Shown: positions 9,929 through 17,771 of the stretch, in pieces
Position numbering within the stretch: position 1 is the first letter of the stretch
How the letters are laid out: every line of letters begins with the position of its first letter
Assembly (NCBI GenBank): GCA_035524895.1
Contig: DATLFI010000367.1
Coordinates: forward strand, 1-19,585
From: DATLFI01 sp035524895
GTDB lineage: Bacteria; Acidobacteriota; Thermoanaerobaculia; Multivoradales; Multivoraceae
Direction of reading: 5' to 3'
DNA length: 19,585 nt
Made by a program: the position numbers and the translations under genes
The notes under the pieces: generated by a model
The model's database searches: none
The model's input: only the letters and a program-made list of their open reading frames with translations
What the model was told of the DNA's origin: nothing

Positions 9929-10962
9929 TCGCGGTAGCCGAGAGTATCCGGGCGGGCCGACACCGGCAGGCCCCCGCGGTGCCGCCGCAGGTCCTCGCGC
10001 AGACGCGCCACCGACACGTAGCGGCGCTCTGGCTCCTTGCGCAACGCGGCGAGGCAGATGGTGTCGAGGTCTCCCTGAAGCCTGCGCCGCAGGCGATGGG
10101 GGCGCAGACCACGACGGGCGGCGAGCTCGGCGACGCTGGGATCGCCGGAAGTGGACGCCGTCCGCTCGCGCAGCCGTGAGCTGGGACGAGCCGGCTCGGT
10201 CTCGAGAACCGCACGCTCGATTCCGAGCGGGCCACCGCGGCTCTCGTCGAACGGGCGCATGCCGACGAGCAGCTCGTAGAGCACCACCCCCAGGGCGTAC
10301 ACGTCGGTGGCCACCGTCACCTCGCCGCCCGCGATCTGCTCGGGAGCCGCATACTCGGGCGTCATCAGCCGCACGCCGGTGCGGGTGAGCGGTAGCGTGG
10401 CGCCAAGCTCGTGAGGCTGCCGGCCGGCCAGGATCTTGGCGATGCCAAAGTCGACGAGCTTGACGTGCGGCCTGGCTGGCCCGCCATCGGTCCCCGGGTC
10501 CTCGGCGACCAGGATGTTGCCGGGCTTGAGGTCGCGATGCACCACCAGCCGCCCGTGTGCGTACTCCACCGCGCCGCACACCTGCTCGAACAGCTCGAGG
10601 CGGCGGTCGATATCGAGACGGTTGCGGTCGCAGTACTCGAGCAGCGGCACGCCTTCGACCAGCTCCATCACCAGGTACGGCCAACCCTCCGCGGTGACGC
10701 CGCCGTCGAGCGGCAGTTCGTCGTCTTCGAAGAGGCTCTCCGCCGGAGACACGGACGCCCTTGCCACCTGGCGCGCCACGTGGCCTTTCAGGGAATCGAA
10801 GTACGCAGCGGCGGGGTGCTGCTCGTCGAGCGCCGCGCGCAGCAGCCGTAGCAGCTCCTCGTCACCATCCGCCTCGGCGCGGAGGAAGGCCTCGCGATCC
10901 CCGGGAGCCAGGCCCTCGGCCCGGGCGAGGATCTCCTCGGCGCGTCCGAGAGCGTCGCTCAT
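9163..10962 (-). CDS. Readable first frame: N-lobe-less kinase fragment with out-of-frame tail
   Basis: This is the product as the DNA is written, 599 residues. About 85 N-terminal helical residues lead into a kinase C-lobe with the catalytic loop HRDLKPGN (around 10511-10540), the metal-binding DFG (around 10450) and APEQ (around 10350). The first-frame homology ends at DTLGYR near 9931. The following roughly 256 residues are an accidental open frame antisense to nothing and overlapping the TPR coding frame. Without the ATP-binding lobe it should not phosphorylate substrates. Treat it as a fragment of the larger broken locus. Confidence 0.45.
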   Translation of the reverse strand: MSDALGRAEEILARAEGLAPGDREAFLRAEADGDEELLRLLRAALDEQHPAAAYFDSLKGHVARQVARASVSPAESLFEDDELPLDGGVTAEGWPYLVMELVEGVPLLEYCDRNRLDIDRRLELFEQVCGAVEYAHGRLVVHRDLKPGNILVAEDPGTDGGPARPHVKLVDFGIAKILAGRQPHELGATLPLTRTGVRLMTPEYAAPEQIAGGEVTVATDVYALGVVLYELLVGMRPFDESRGGPLGIERAVLETEPARPSSRLRERTASTSGDPSVAELAARRGLRPHRLRRRLQGDLDTICLAALRKEPERRYVSVARLREDLRRHRGGLPVSARPDTLGYRDRLRSPRESETRPSVWRSSSSRFSAAQIPAKPVVATPAPASSSIVVPHVCSTSARASRIRRTCARRCSTCWGASTATSATTGEPSSCSSRRRRSSRSRCAFVEKGWERIIPWCRRRSTTSGSRASTRVISPAPRSICARPCRCAERSSPPTTRTWRRVSPTSDTCRRSQGPVRRPRRSTGRRSRSGGARSIRVIRASHSRSTTSDCSWSPAALPRTCARQRSSCAMHSNKCGGPWGTVIPSGPLARTTSGWSSCA

Positions 10963-11615
10963 CCTTCGCCTCCGCCCGGTTCGCCGGCGAGCGCCAATGC
11001 GCTGGCACCCGCGAGCTCCTGGAAGAGCCAGGTGCGCGCGACGCTCCAGCAGCGCTTGACGGTGGCGGGCGAGATGCCGAGCGACTCGGCGGTCTCTTCG
11101 ACGCTCAGCCCGCCGAAGAAGCGGCACTCCACGACTCGACCGAGCCGCTCGTCGCGCGACGCGAGCTTGTCGAGAGCCTCGTCGAGAGCTACCAGCTCTT
11201 CCGCGCGACCCTCCGACACCAGCAAAGCTTCCTCGAGCTCGACCTGGCGCAGCCCGCCGCCGCGCTTCTGCCGCAGCTGGTGGCGCGCGCTGTCGACCAG
11301 GATGCTGCGCATGGCGCGCGAGGCGAGGTAGAAGAACTGCGCCCGGCTCTGCCACTCGACCTGGGTCTGGTCGACGAGCCGCAGGTATGCCTCGTGCACC
11401 AGGCTGACCGTGCCCGGCGGCCGAACCGAGGCGTTCGGTCGCCAACCGGCGCGATGACGGCGAGCGAGGCGGCGCAGCTCGTCGTACACCAGAGGCAGAA
11501 CCTGGTCGAGGGCGCGGGCATCCCCGGCCCTCGCCTGCTCCAGCAGGGCCGTGACCTGCCGCCGCTCCCCGACCGCGAGCCTGGCGGGAGGTTCCGGCTG
11601 ATCGGGCGCAGACAT
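10959..11615 (-). CDS. ECF sigma factor of the kinase-associated (sigma-70 ECF, TIGR02999-like) type
   Basis: RNA polymerase sigma factor of 218 residues. Region 2 is about residues 27-108, with LPLVYDELRRLARRHR and LVHEAYLRLVD, followed by FFYLASRAMRSILVDSAR. Region 4 is about 145-200, with the helix-turn-helix SVEETAESLGISPATVKR. The chosen start is the ATG giving MSAPDQPEPP. An in-frame extension upstream would add 83 Arg-rich residues that do not look coding and would run across the divergent gene. The stop shares ATGA with the kinase start, so the two are translationally coupled. Sigma factors of this group usually lack a classical anti-sigma factor and sit next to protein kinases, which fits the pairing. 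Its target promoter is not identifiable here. Confidence 0.9.
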   Translation of the reverse strand: MSAPDQPEPPARLAVGERRQVTALLEQARAGDARALDQVLPLVYDELRRLARRHRAGWRPNASVRPPGTVSLVHEAYLRLVDQTQVEWQSRAQFFYLASRAMRSILVDSARHQLRQKRGGGLRQVELEEALLVSEGRAEELVALDEALDKLASRDERLGRVVECRFFGGLSVEETAESLGISPATVKRCWSVARTWLFQELAGASALALAGEPGGGEG

Positions 11616-11734
11616 CGCTACTTCGCTGTCAAGTGGCGAGTATACGTGGCGGCGCGCACCCGGCCCCCGTCGTCGTCGCGTAGTCTTGCAGCGGACCTCT
11701 CGGAGTCCGCCGCCAGTCCGTACCCTCGCCTCCG
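11616..11734. promoter_or_regulatory. Divergent promoter region between the ECF sigma gene and the first FG-GAP gene
   Basis: This 119-base region separates two divergent starts. On the minus strand TATACT (plus-strand positions 11639-11644) could be a -10 box for the sigma/kinase operon, placing the transcript start a short distance before the ATG at 11615. No matching -35 box is visible. Nothing clear was found for the plus-strand gene, and its ATG also lacks a recognisable Shine-Dalgarno sequence. Confidence 0.3.
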
Positions 11735-14227
11735 ATGCCGCCGACACCCTCGACCTCTGCTCGCGCCCGCTCCACGGCCGTCGCGGCTCTGTGCGCAGCG
11801 CTCGGAGTGCTCGCCGGAGCGGGCGCACTGCTGGTCGGGCAGTCGCCGCCCCAGGCAGCGCCACCGGCGCTGGAGACGCCCGAGCCCGTGATCCCGCTCG
11901 AGCAGACCAGCGCGTATCGCGTGGCGGTCGCGGCGCTGGAGAGGCTCGAGGAGAACGACGGCACCCTCTCCTCGCGTCAGGAGCTGCTGGTGCAAAACCT
12001 CAGCCGCTACTTCGCGATCTACACCGTGCCGGAGGTCGCGGAAGAGCTGCAGCGCGTGCTCGGCACGGCGCAGCGCATGTCGGAGCAGGCGGCCCTGCTC
12101 CTCTTCGGCGCGTCCCGCGCGCTAGCCGAGCAGGATCGCGCGCCAGCGATCCGCCGCGCCCACGTGCGGGCAGCCACCGACCGGCTGCTGCCGCGCAGCG
12201 CCAACGAGTGGAAGGAGATCGTGTACTTCCCGCGGGTCGAGCCGACCCCGCTCGAGACCTGGGACCTCCAGGCGTTCCTCGACGTCGGCCTCGCCTGGGA
12301 GGTCCTCGCCTCGCTCGCCGAGGTCGAGGCGACGCCCCAGGGTCCGTTGCTGCAGCTCGAGGAGGACGCCGCGGTGGAGCTCGTCTCGGCGATCAACGCC
12401 TACGGCCTGCTGCTGTTCCGGTTGGCTGGCGAGCACGCCCGCGCCGAGCTCGCGCCGCACCTACGCACCGATCACCTGCGGTCGGCCGGCAAGACGATCG
12501 CGTCGCGGGCGGGCGGCGACACGGCGCGCATCCTCGAACGACCGGCGCCGGCCGCAACGGGCAGCCACTTCACCGACGTCACCGCCGGGAGCGGACTCGA
12601 CTTCCGCCACGTCACCGCCGACTGGCTCGACCACTTTCGTCGCTACGGCTCGAGCGCGCCGACCTTCAGCGGCAGCGGCGCCGCGGTCGCCGACGTCGAC
12701 GGCGACGACTGGGAGGACGTCGTGCTGTGCGGTGGGCGGGGCTGCGCGCTCTATCGCGCCGATCGGACAGGCCGCTTCGTCGATGCCACCGCCGCCGCCG
12801 GCATCGCGGTCGAGGGCGAGGCGCGCCAGCCGGTGCTCGCCGACTTCGACAACGACGGCGACAAGGACCTCTTCGTGACCTACGCCCGCGACACCAACCG
12901 CCTCTTCCGCAACCGCGGCGACGGCACCTTCGAGGACGTGACCACCGGCTCCGGTCTCGAGAGCCCTGGCCTCATCGGCGGGCCGGCGACGGTGTTCGAC
13001 TACGACGGCGACGGCTGGCTCGACATCTACGTCGGCAACTTCGGCAACTACCTCGAGGGCGCCTCGGCCTGGGTCTCGCTCGACGCCAAGAACGCCGAGC
13101 CGAACCGGCTCTACCGCAACCTCACCGGTGAGAACCCGAGCGGTCCGTTGCGCTTCGAGGACGTCACCGAGCGCGCCGGAGTCGGCGACGTCGGTTGGAC
13201 GCAGGCGTTGTCGCACCTCGACTACGACGGCGACGGCCACCAGGACCTCTACGTCGCCAACGACTTCGGCCGCAACCAGCTGTACCGCAACCGCGGCGAC
13301 GGCACGTTCGAGGCGCTCGGCGAGACGACGGCCAGCGACGACCCGCACCACGGCATGAACGTGGCGATGGCGGACCTCAACCGCGACGAGCGGCCGGACA
13401 TCTTCGTCACCAACATCTGGTTCTGGGCCGCAGCGAAGCGCGCGGTCACCGAGACCAACACGCTGCTGCTGTCGACGATCCAGGACGGACGGCCGGCATT
13501 CCGGCGCGTCGAAGACCCGGGCCTGCTGGGCCCGGACAGCGGCTGGTCGTGGGCCGGCGTTTTTTTCGACGTCGACCACGACGGTGACGACGACCTCTAT
13601 GTCGCGAACGGCTTCACCGACTACATGACCTTCGTGCAGTACCGCCCGCACCCCGAGAAGCCGGACCAGCTCTACCCGATCCACAACGCGCGCGACCCGA
13701 ACCTGCTGTTCCTGAACCCGGGCGGCAGTGACGGCATACCCAACGTGCTGGTCGAGGGCAGCGGCGCCGAGCTGGCGGGTCTCAACTCGCGGAGCGTGGT
13801 GCTGCTCGACTACGATCGCGACGGCGACCTCGACCTGCTGGTGACCACCTTCCACGACCGGCCGCGGCTGCTGCGCAACGACGCCGCCCGAGGCAACTGG
13901 CTGCACCTGACGCTGGAAGGCGACCCGGAGCGCCGCAGCAACCGCGACGCCATCGGCGCGGTGGTGATCGCGCGCGGCGGCGAGGCCGCTCCCGACCTCT
14001 ACGTGTGGCGCATGGTCACCGGCGGTGAGGCCTACCTCGGACAGCACAGCCCGGCCGTCCACATGGGTCTCGGCACGGCGTCCGCGGTCGACCTCGAGAT
14101 CCGATGGCCCAACGGCGATCGCCAGGCGCTGCGCGGCGTGCGCGCCAATCGATCGCTCCGCCTGCGTCAGGGCGCGCAAGAGGTAGAGGTCGTGTGGGCT
14201 CCAGGTGACGACGGCGGTACGCGGTAA
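11735..14227 (+). CDS. Exported FG-GAP/VCBS repeat protein with UnbV (ASPIC) C-terminus, CRTAC1-like
   Basis: This 830-residue protein begins with an Arg-containing stretch and a hydrophobic segment (about 14-34), consistent with a signal peptide or signal anchor, so it probably acts in the periplasm or outside the cell. Residues about 55-270 are helical and unassigned. A beta-propeller-like region follows with seven calcium-type loops of the DxDxDGxxD kind starting at D320, D370, D422, D496, D547, D612 and D692; the D547 loop (DLNRDERPD) is degenerate. The C-terminus (about 720-810, including MVTGGEAYLGQHS and IRWPNG) matches the ASPIC/UnbV domain that accompanies such repeats in CRTAC1-like proteins. 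Biochemical role is unknown; adhesion or extracellular binding is the usual guess. The next gene, of the same family, starts at or just after its stop, so they form an operon. A run of seven T (13560-13566) interrupts the otherwise GC-rich coding sequence without shifting frame. Confidence 0.88.
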   Translation: MPPTPSTSARARSTAVAALCAALGVLAGAGALLVGQSPPQAAPPALETPEPVIPLEQTSAYRVAVAALERLEENDGTLSSRQELLVQNLSRYFAIYTVPEVAEELQRVLGTAQRMSEQAALLLFGASRALAEQDRAPAIRRAHVRAATDRLLPRSANEWKEIVYFPRVEPTPLETWDLQAFLDVGLAWEVLASLAEVEATPQGPLLQLEEDAAVELVSAINAYGLLLFRLAGEHARAELAPHLRTDHLRSAGKTIASRAGGDTARILERPAPAATGSHFTDVTAGSGLDFRHVTADWLDHFRRYGSSAPTFSGSGAAVADVDGDDWEDVVLCGGRGCALYRADRTGRFVDATAAAGIAVEGEARQPVLADFDNDGDKDLFVTYARDTNRLFRNRGDGTFEDVTTGSGLESPGLIGGPATVFDYDGDGWLDIYVGNFGNYLEGASAWVSLDAKNAEPNRLYRNLTGENPSGPLRFEDVTERAGVGDVGWTQALSHLDYDGDGHQDLYVANDFGRNQLYRNRGDGTFEALGETTASDDPHHGMNVAMADLNRDERPDIFVTNIWFWAAAKRAVTETNTLLLSTIQDGRPAFRRVEDPGLLGPDSGWSWAGVFFDVDHDGDDDLYVANGFTDYMTFVQYRPHPEKPDQLYPIHNARDPNLLFLNPGGSDGIPNVLVEGSGAELAGLNSRSVVLLDYDRDGDLDLLVTTFHDRPRLLRNDAARGNWLHLTLEGDPERRSNRDAIGAVVIARGGEAAPDLYVWRMVTGGEAYLGQHSPAVHMGLGTASAVDLEIRWPNGDRQALRGVRANRSLRLRQGAQEVEVVWAPGDDGGTR

Positions 14228-17200
14228 GCCCGTGGTCTCCCGAGACTCCATAGGTGCGCTCCTGCTCGTGGGCACGCTCGCGACGGCGGTCACGGTCCAG
14301 TCCCAGGGTCGTTCGGACGAGGAGCGCTACCGCGAGGCAGCCCGCCTCGCCGGCGCGGCACTCGCCGACCTCGAGGATGGCAACCTCGGTCGCGCGCAGG
14401 AGGGCTTCGAGCAGCTCTCGCGTCTGATGCCCGAGAACGCGCTGCCCTGGATCAACCTCGCGATCGTCTACCTCGGGCTCGACCGTCCCGGCGTCGCTCT
14501 GGCGTCGCTCGACCGGGCGCGCGCGATCGATCCCGACAACGCCCAGCTCCTCTACACCGAGGCGCGCCTGCTCGCGCCCGCGGCAGCGAGTAACACTGCG
14601 GTGCTCGCCCGCTTCGAAGCCGCTCTCGGCCGCCTCGATCGGCTCGACCGGAACGACCCGAGAGCGGCGTGGCTGCGCGGGCGCTTCCTGGGCGACCAAC
14701 GACGGTACGCGGAGGCGATCGAAGCCTTCGATGCCGCCCATGAGCGCAGCCGGGACAACCTGGTGGTGCTGGTCGATCGCGTGGTGGCCGCGGCCTCCGC
14801 GCGCGACGGCGACGCGACCGGCGACGCGCTCGACGCGCTCGAAGACCGCCTCAACGGCTTCGACGCGGCGCTCGCGCCCCACGCCGATCGCCTGCGCGCG
14901 ACGCTCGCCCGGGTCGCGCTCGACGCCCTACGCCCGGCGGCGCTGGTGCTCGAGAACCTGCTACGCCCGAGCGACCTCTACCAGGTCGGTCGCGCCGAGC
15001 TCGAGGGCCGAGGGGGTGGCGCGATGCTGTTTCCGCAGCTCGACTTCGTGCCGCCACTGCCCAAGGCGATCCAGGGCGGTGCCGACATCGAGCTCGCGCT
15101 GCGCGACGCGAGCCGGGAAAGTGGGCTGCAGGCCGCGCTGGCTGGCAGGAGGGTGCTCCACCTCGAGGTGCGCCGCGAGCTCGTCGACGACGCGAGCGGT
15201 CCCGAGCGCGCTTGGCTGCTGCTCGAAGACGGCTTGGCGACCGCGGCGATCGGTGGCGAGAACGTCTTGCTCGATCGCCGCGGGCTGCCGGCGCTCGCCG
15301 GCGCGACTCGGGTGTGGTCCCACGACCTCGACCAGGACGCGCACACCGACCTGATCGTGGCCCTCGGAAACGAGTTGGTGCTCTACCCGGGAGCAGCGGA
15401 CGGCGGGTTCGCCGAGCCGCGTAGCATCGCCAGCGGTCTCGCCGGAGCCCCGCGCGTGCTCGAGCCGCTCGATCTCGACAACGACGGGGACCTCGATCTC
15501 CTCGTGGTGACTGGCGCGGAGCTGCGCTACCTCCAGAACCGCGGCGCCGCCGGCTTCGTCGATGCCACCGCCGATCTGGGCGTACTTGTGGCGGGTGGCG
15601 TGACCGGCATCGCGGTCGCCGACTTCGACCAGGATGGCGCTCTCGACCTGCTGCTGGTCCACGAGGCGCAACCGCCGCAGTTGCTGCGCAACCGCCGCGG
15701 CGGTCGCTTCGAGGACGCGACCGAACGGGCAGGGCTCGCGGCGGAGGCGCCGGCAAGCGGCGCCGTGGTCGCCGACTTCGACCGCGACGGCCGCTTCGAC
15801 GTTCTGCTGTGGGGCGGCGCGGCGCCGGCGAGGATCCTCTACAACCAGGGCAGCGGCTCGTTCCGCTCGGAGCCGCTGGGACCGGGAGACACCGCCCGCG
15901 CCTTCACCGCGGTCGTGGTCGCGGACCTCGACAACGACGGTGACCAGGACGTCGTCGCATCGAAGGCCGGCGGTGTGACCCTCTGGCGCCAGCGCGAGGA
16001 CGGCGCCTTCGTTCCCGAAGCGATGCCGCGGCTGCCCGCCGAGGCCGACCAGCTCTTGGCGCTCGACCTCGACGGCGACGGCGACCTCGACCTGCTCGCT
16101 CGACACGGCGCCGGCGTTACGCTGCTGCAAAACGACGGCGGCAACCGCAATCACTGGTTGCGCGTGTCGCTGCGCGGCCTGGTCGACAACAACGCCAAGA
16201 ACAACAGCGAGGGGCTGCACGCGCTGATCGAGGTGCGCTCGGGCGGCGCCTACCAGGCGACGCTGGGCAACGGCGGGATCAACCACCTCGGCCTGGGCGC
16301 CCGCCGCCAGGCCGACGTGCTGCGTGTGGTCTGGACGAACGGTCTGGCGCAGACCTGGCAGCAGCTCGCCGCCGGCCAGACTCTGGTCGAGAAGCAGGTG
16401 CTCAAGGGCTCGTGCCCGTTCCTCTACACCTGGAACGGCGAGGACTTCGAGTTCGTCACCGATCTGATGTGGCGCTCGACGCTCGGCATGACCTTCGCCG
16501 ACGGCTCGGCCGCGCCTCACCAGTCGGCGCGCGACTGGGTGCTGGTGCCGAGATCGGCGCTCCGTCCGGCTGGGGACGAGCTGTGGCTGCAGGTGACCGC
16601 CGAGCTGTGGGAAACGATCTACGTCGACCGCCAGGCGCTGTGGGTGGTGGATCTGCCTCCCGGCGTCGAGGCGGTGGTCGACGAGAGCTTCCGGCCGCCG
16701 CCGCATCCCACGACTCCGCCGCTCTATCTGGTCGAGCGTTGGCTGCCGCCGTCGGCCGCGCGCGACCACGCTGGTCGCGACGTATCGGCCGCCATCGCGC
16801 GGCGCGACGGGGTGCACGTCGACGACCTGCCACTCACCCGCTACCAGGGCGCGACCACCGCTCACGAGCTGGTGCTCGAGCTCGATCACCGCCCGCGACC
16901 CGGCGACGGCACCCTGCTGGTCCTGTGGGGCTGGATCTTCCCCACCGACACCTCGATCAACGTCGCGCTCGCGCAGGACCCGTCGCTCGACGCGACACCG
17001 CCTCGCCTCGACGTCCACCTGGCCGATGGAACGTGGGCGACGGTCGAGCCCTCGATCGGCATCCCGATGGGCAAGCGCAAGGCCATGGTGCTCGAGCTGG
17101 GCGCGGCGCTCGAGCGCGCCGGGCTCGTCGACTCCGTTGCCGAGCCGCTCACCATCCGGCTGGCGACCACCATGCAGATCTATTGGGACGCTGCCGCGCT

Positions 17201-17771
17201 CGGTTTTCCTCCGAGCGGCGCTGGCGACCAGGTCCCCAGCAGGGACGCGCGGAGGCTGGCGCGGCTGGCGAGCCTCGAGCCCGTGGTCGCCGACCTCCAC
17301 TACCGAGGCTTCTCCCGGCTCTGGCGCGAGTCGTCGAGCGGCCCCCACCTCTTCGACTATCGCCACACCGAGGTCGTGCCGCCGTTCCCGCCCATGGCAG
17401 GGCGCCACACTCGCCACGGCTCGGTCCTCGAGCTGCTGCGGGAGGAGGACGATCGCTACGTGGTGATGGCGCCTGGTGACGAGCTGACTCTCGTTTACGA
17501 CGCGAGGGCGTTGCCCGCGCTGCCGGACGGCTTCACTCGTGACTTCATCCTGTACACCGACGGCTGGGTCAAGGACGCCGACCTCAACACCCGCGAGTCG
17601 GCCACCGTCGAGCCGTGGCCGTACCATGCGATGGGCGGCTATCCGCCGGAGGAAGGACGTAGTGTCGAGGAACCGGAGACGCGACGTTGGCTCGAGAGCT
17701 ACCAGACGCGGTGGCTCGACGACGCGGAGTTCCGCGGCCGCCTCTCTAGCCCTCGAGGCTCCGAGCCCTAG
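14205..17771 (+). CDS. Large exported TPR / FG-GAP / UnbV protein with an unassigned ~450-residue C-terminal region
   Basis: Starting at GTG 14205 this is 1188 residues and overlaps the previous gene by 23 bases. A GTG at 14232, four bases after the upstream stop, is an equally good start. A hydrophobic segment (GALLLVGTLATAVTV) serves as signal peptide. Residues about 35-250 hold TPR-like helices, for example AQEGFEQLSRLMPENALPW. Calcium-type FG-GAP loops begin at D374, D423, D473, D524, D574 and D621. An ASPIC/UnbV-like segment runs from about 645 to 722 (HWLRVSLRG, INHLGLG, VVWTNG). It is followed by CPFLYTWNGEDFEFVTDL from C737 and a long region with WGWIFPTDTSINVA and FTRDFILYTDGWVKDADLNT. 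That region looks like mixed beta strands and I cannot name its family. It probably works outside the cytoplasm with the preceding protein. Its stop shares CTAG with the convergent gene. Confidence 0.87.
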   Translation: MTTAVRGKPVVSRDSIGALLLVGTLATAVTVQSQGRSDEERYREAARLAGAALADLEDGNLGRAQEGFEQLSRLMPENALPWINLAIVYLGLDRPGVALASLDRARAIDPDNAQLLYTEARLLAPAAASNTAVLARFEAALGRLDRLDRNDPRAAWLRGRFLGDQRRYAEAIEAFDAAHERSRDNLVVLVDRVVAAASARDGDATGDALDALEDRLNGFDAALAPHADRLRATLARVALDALRPAALVLENLLRPSDLYQVGRAELEGRGGGAMLFPQLDFVPPLPKAIQGGADIELALRDASRESGLQAALAGRRVLHLEVRRELVDDASGPERAWLLLEDGLATAAIGGENVLLDRRGLPALAGATRVWSHDLDQDAHTDLIVALGNELVLYPGAADGGFAEPRSIASGLAGAPRVLEPLDLDNDGDLDLLVVTGAELRYLQNRGAAGFVDATADLGVLVAGGVTGIAVADFDQDGALDLLLVHEAQPPQLLRNRRGGRFEDATERAGLAAEAPASGAVVADFDRDGRFDVLLWGGAAPARILYNQGSGSFRSEPLGPGDTARAFTAVVVADLDNDGDQDVVASKAGGVTLWRQREDGAFVPEAMPRLPAEADQLLALDLDGDGDLDLLARHGAGVTLLQNDGGNRNHWLRVSLRGLVDNNAKNNSEGLHALIEVRSGGAYQATLGNGGINHLGLGARRQADVLRVVWTNGLAQTWQQLAAGQTLVEKQVLKGSCPFLYTWNGEDFEFVTDLMWRSTLGMTFADGSAAPHQSARDWVLVPRSALRPAGDELWLQVTAELWETIYVDRQALWVVDLPPGVEAVVDESFRPPPHPTTPPLYLVERWLPPSAARDHAGRDVSAAIARRDGVHVDDLPLTRYQGATTAHELVLELDHRPRPGDGTLLVLWGWIFPTDTSINVALAQDPSLDATPPRLDVHLADGTWATVEPSIGIPMGKRKAMVLELGAALERAGLVDSVAEPLTIRLATTMQIYWDAAALGFPPSGAGDQVPSRDARRLARLASLEPVVADLHYRGFSRLWRESSSGPHLFDYRHTEVVPPFPPMAGRHTRHGSVLELLREEDDRYVVMAPGDELTLVYDARALPALPDGFTRDFILYTDGWVKDADLNTRESATVEPWPYHAMGGYPPEEGRSVEEPETRRWLESYQTRWLDDAEFRGRLSSPRGSEP

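Larger units (their letters stand above)
8885..10962 (-). pseudogene. TPR-tailed Ser/Thr protein kinase, broken: N-lobe missing and frameshift at the lost membrane linker
   Basis: In intact relatives of this acidobacterial-type family the order is: N-terminal helices, kinase domain, membrane helix, TPR array. Here the ATG (10962-10960, GGAGG six bases upstream) starts normal-looking N-terminal helices (MSDALGRAEE). These jump near 10710 from DDELP straight to LDGGVT and PYLVMELVEG. The glycine-rich loop, the VAxK lysine and the helix-C glutamate are all absent. The C-lobe remains: HRDLKPGN, VDFGIAK, then TPEYAAPEQ. After DTLGYR (near 9931) the expected membrane helix is missing, and the sequence resumes as QTAIAARERDKAKRVAELL in a different frame, followed by TPR repeats to 8885. 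The first frame stays open to 9163 but then encodes non-homologous Ser/Arg-rich sequence. The gene overlaps the sigma-factor stop by four bases. It could be natural decay, an assembly error, or a catalytically dead product. Confidence 0.75.

Noticed and set aside
11627..11632. TTGACA on the minus strand just before the sigma-factor start
   Set aside because: It lies only 11 bases from the ATG, so a -10 box at normal spacing would fall inside the gene and none is visible there.
12461..14293. 610-codon open frame on the minus strand opposite the first FG-GAP gene
   Set aside because: High-GC shadow frame: Val/Glu/Arg/His-rich with no domain, and it is fully antisense to a well-supported gene.
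12692..16100. Recurrent GACxxxGACGGCGAC-type DNA segments
   Set aside because: These are the calcium-loop codons of FG-GAP protein repeats, spaced irregularly, and not a CRISPR or other DNA repeat array.
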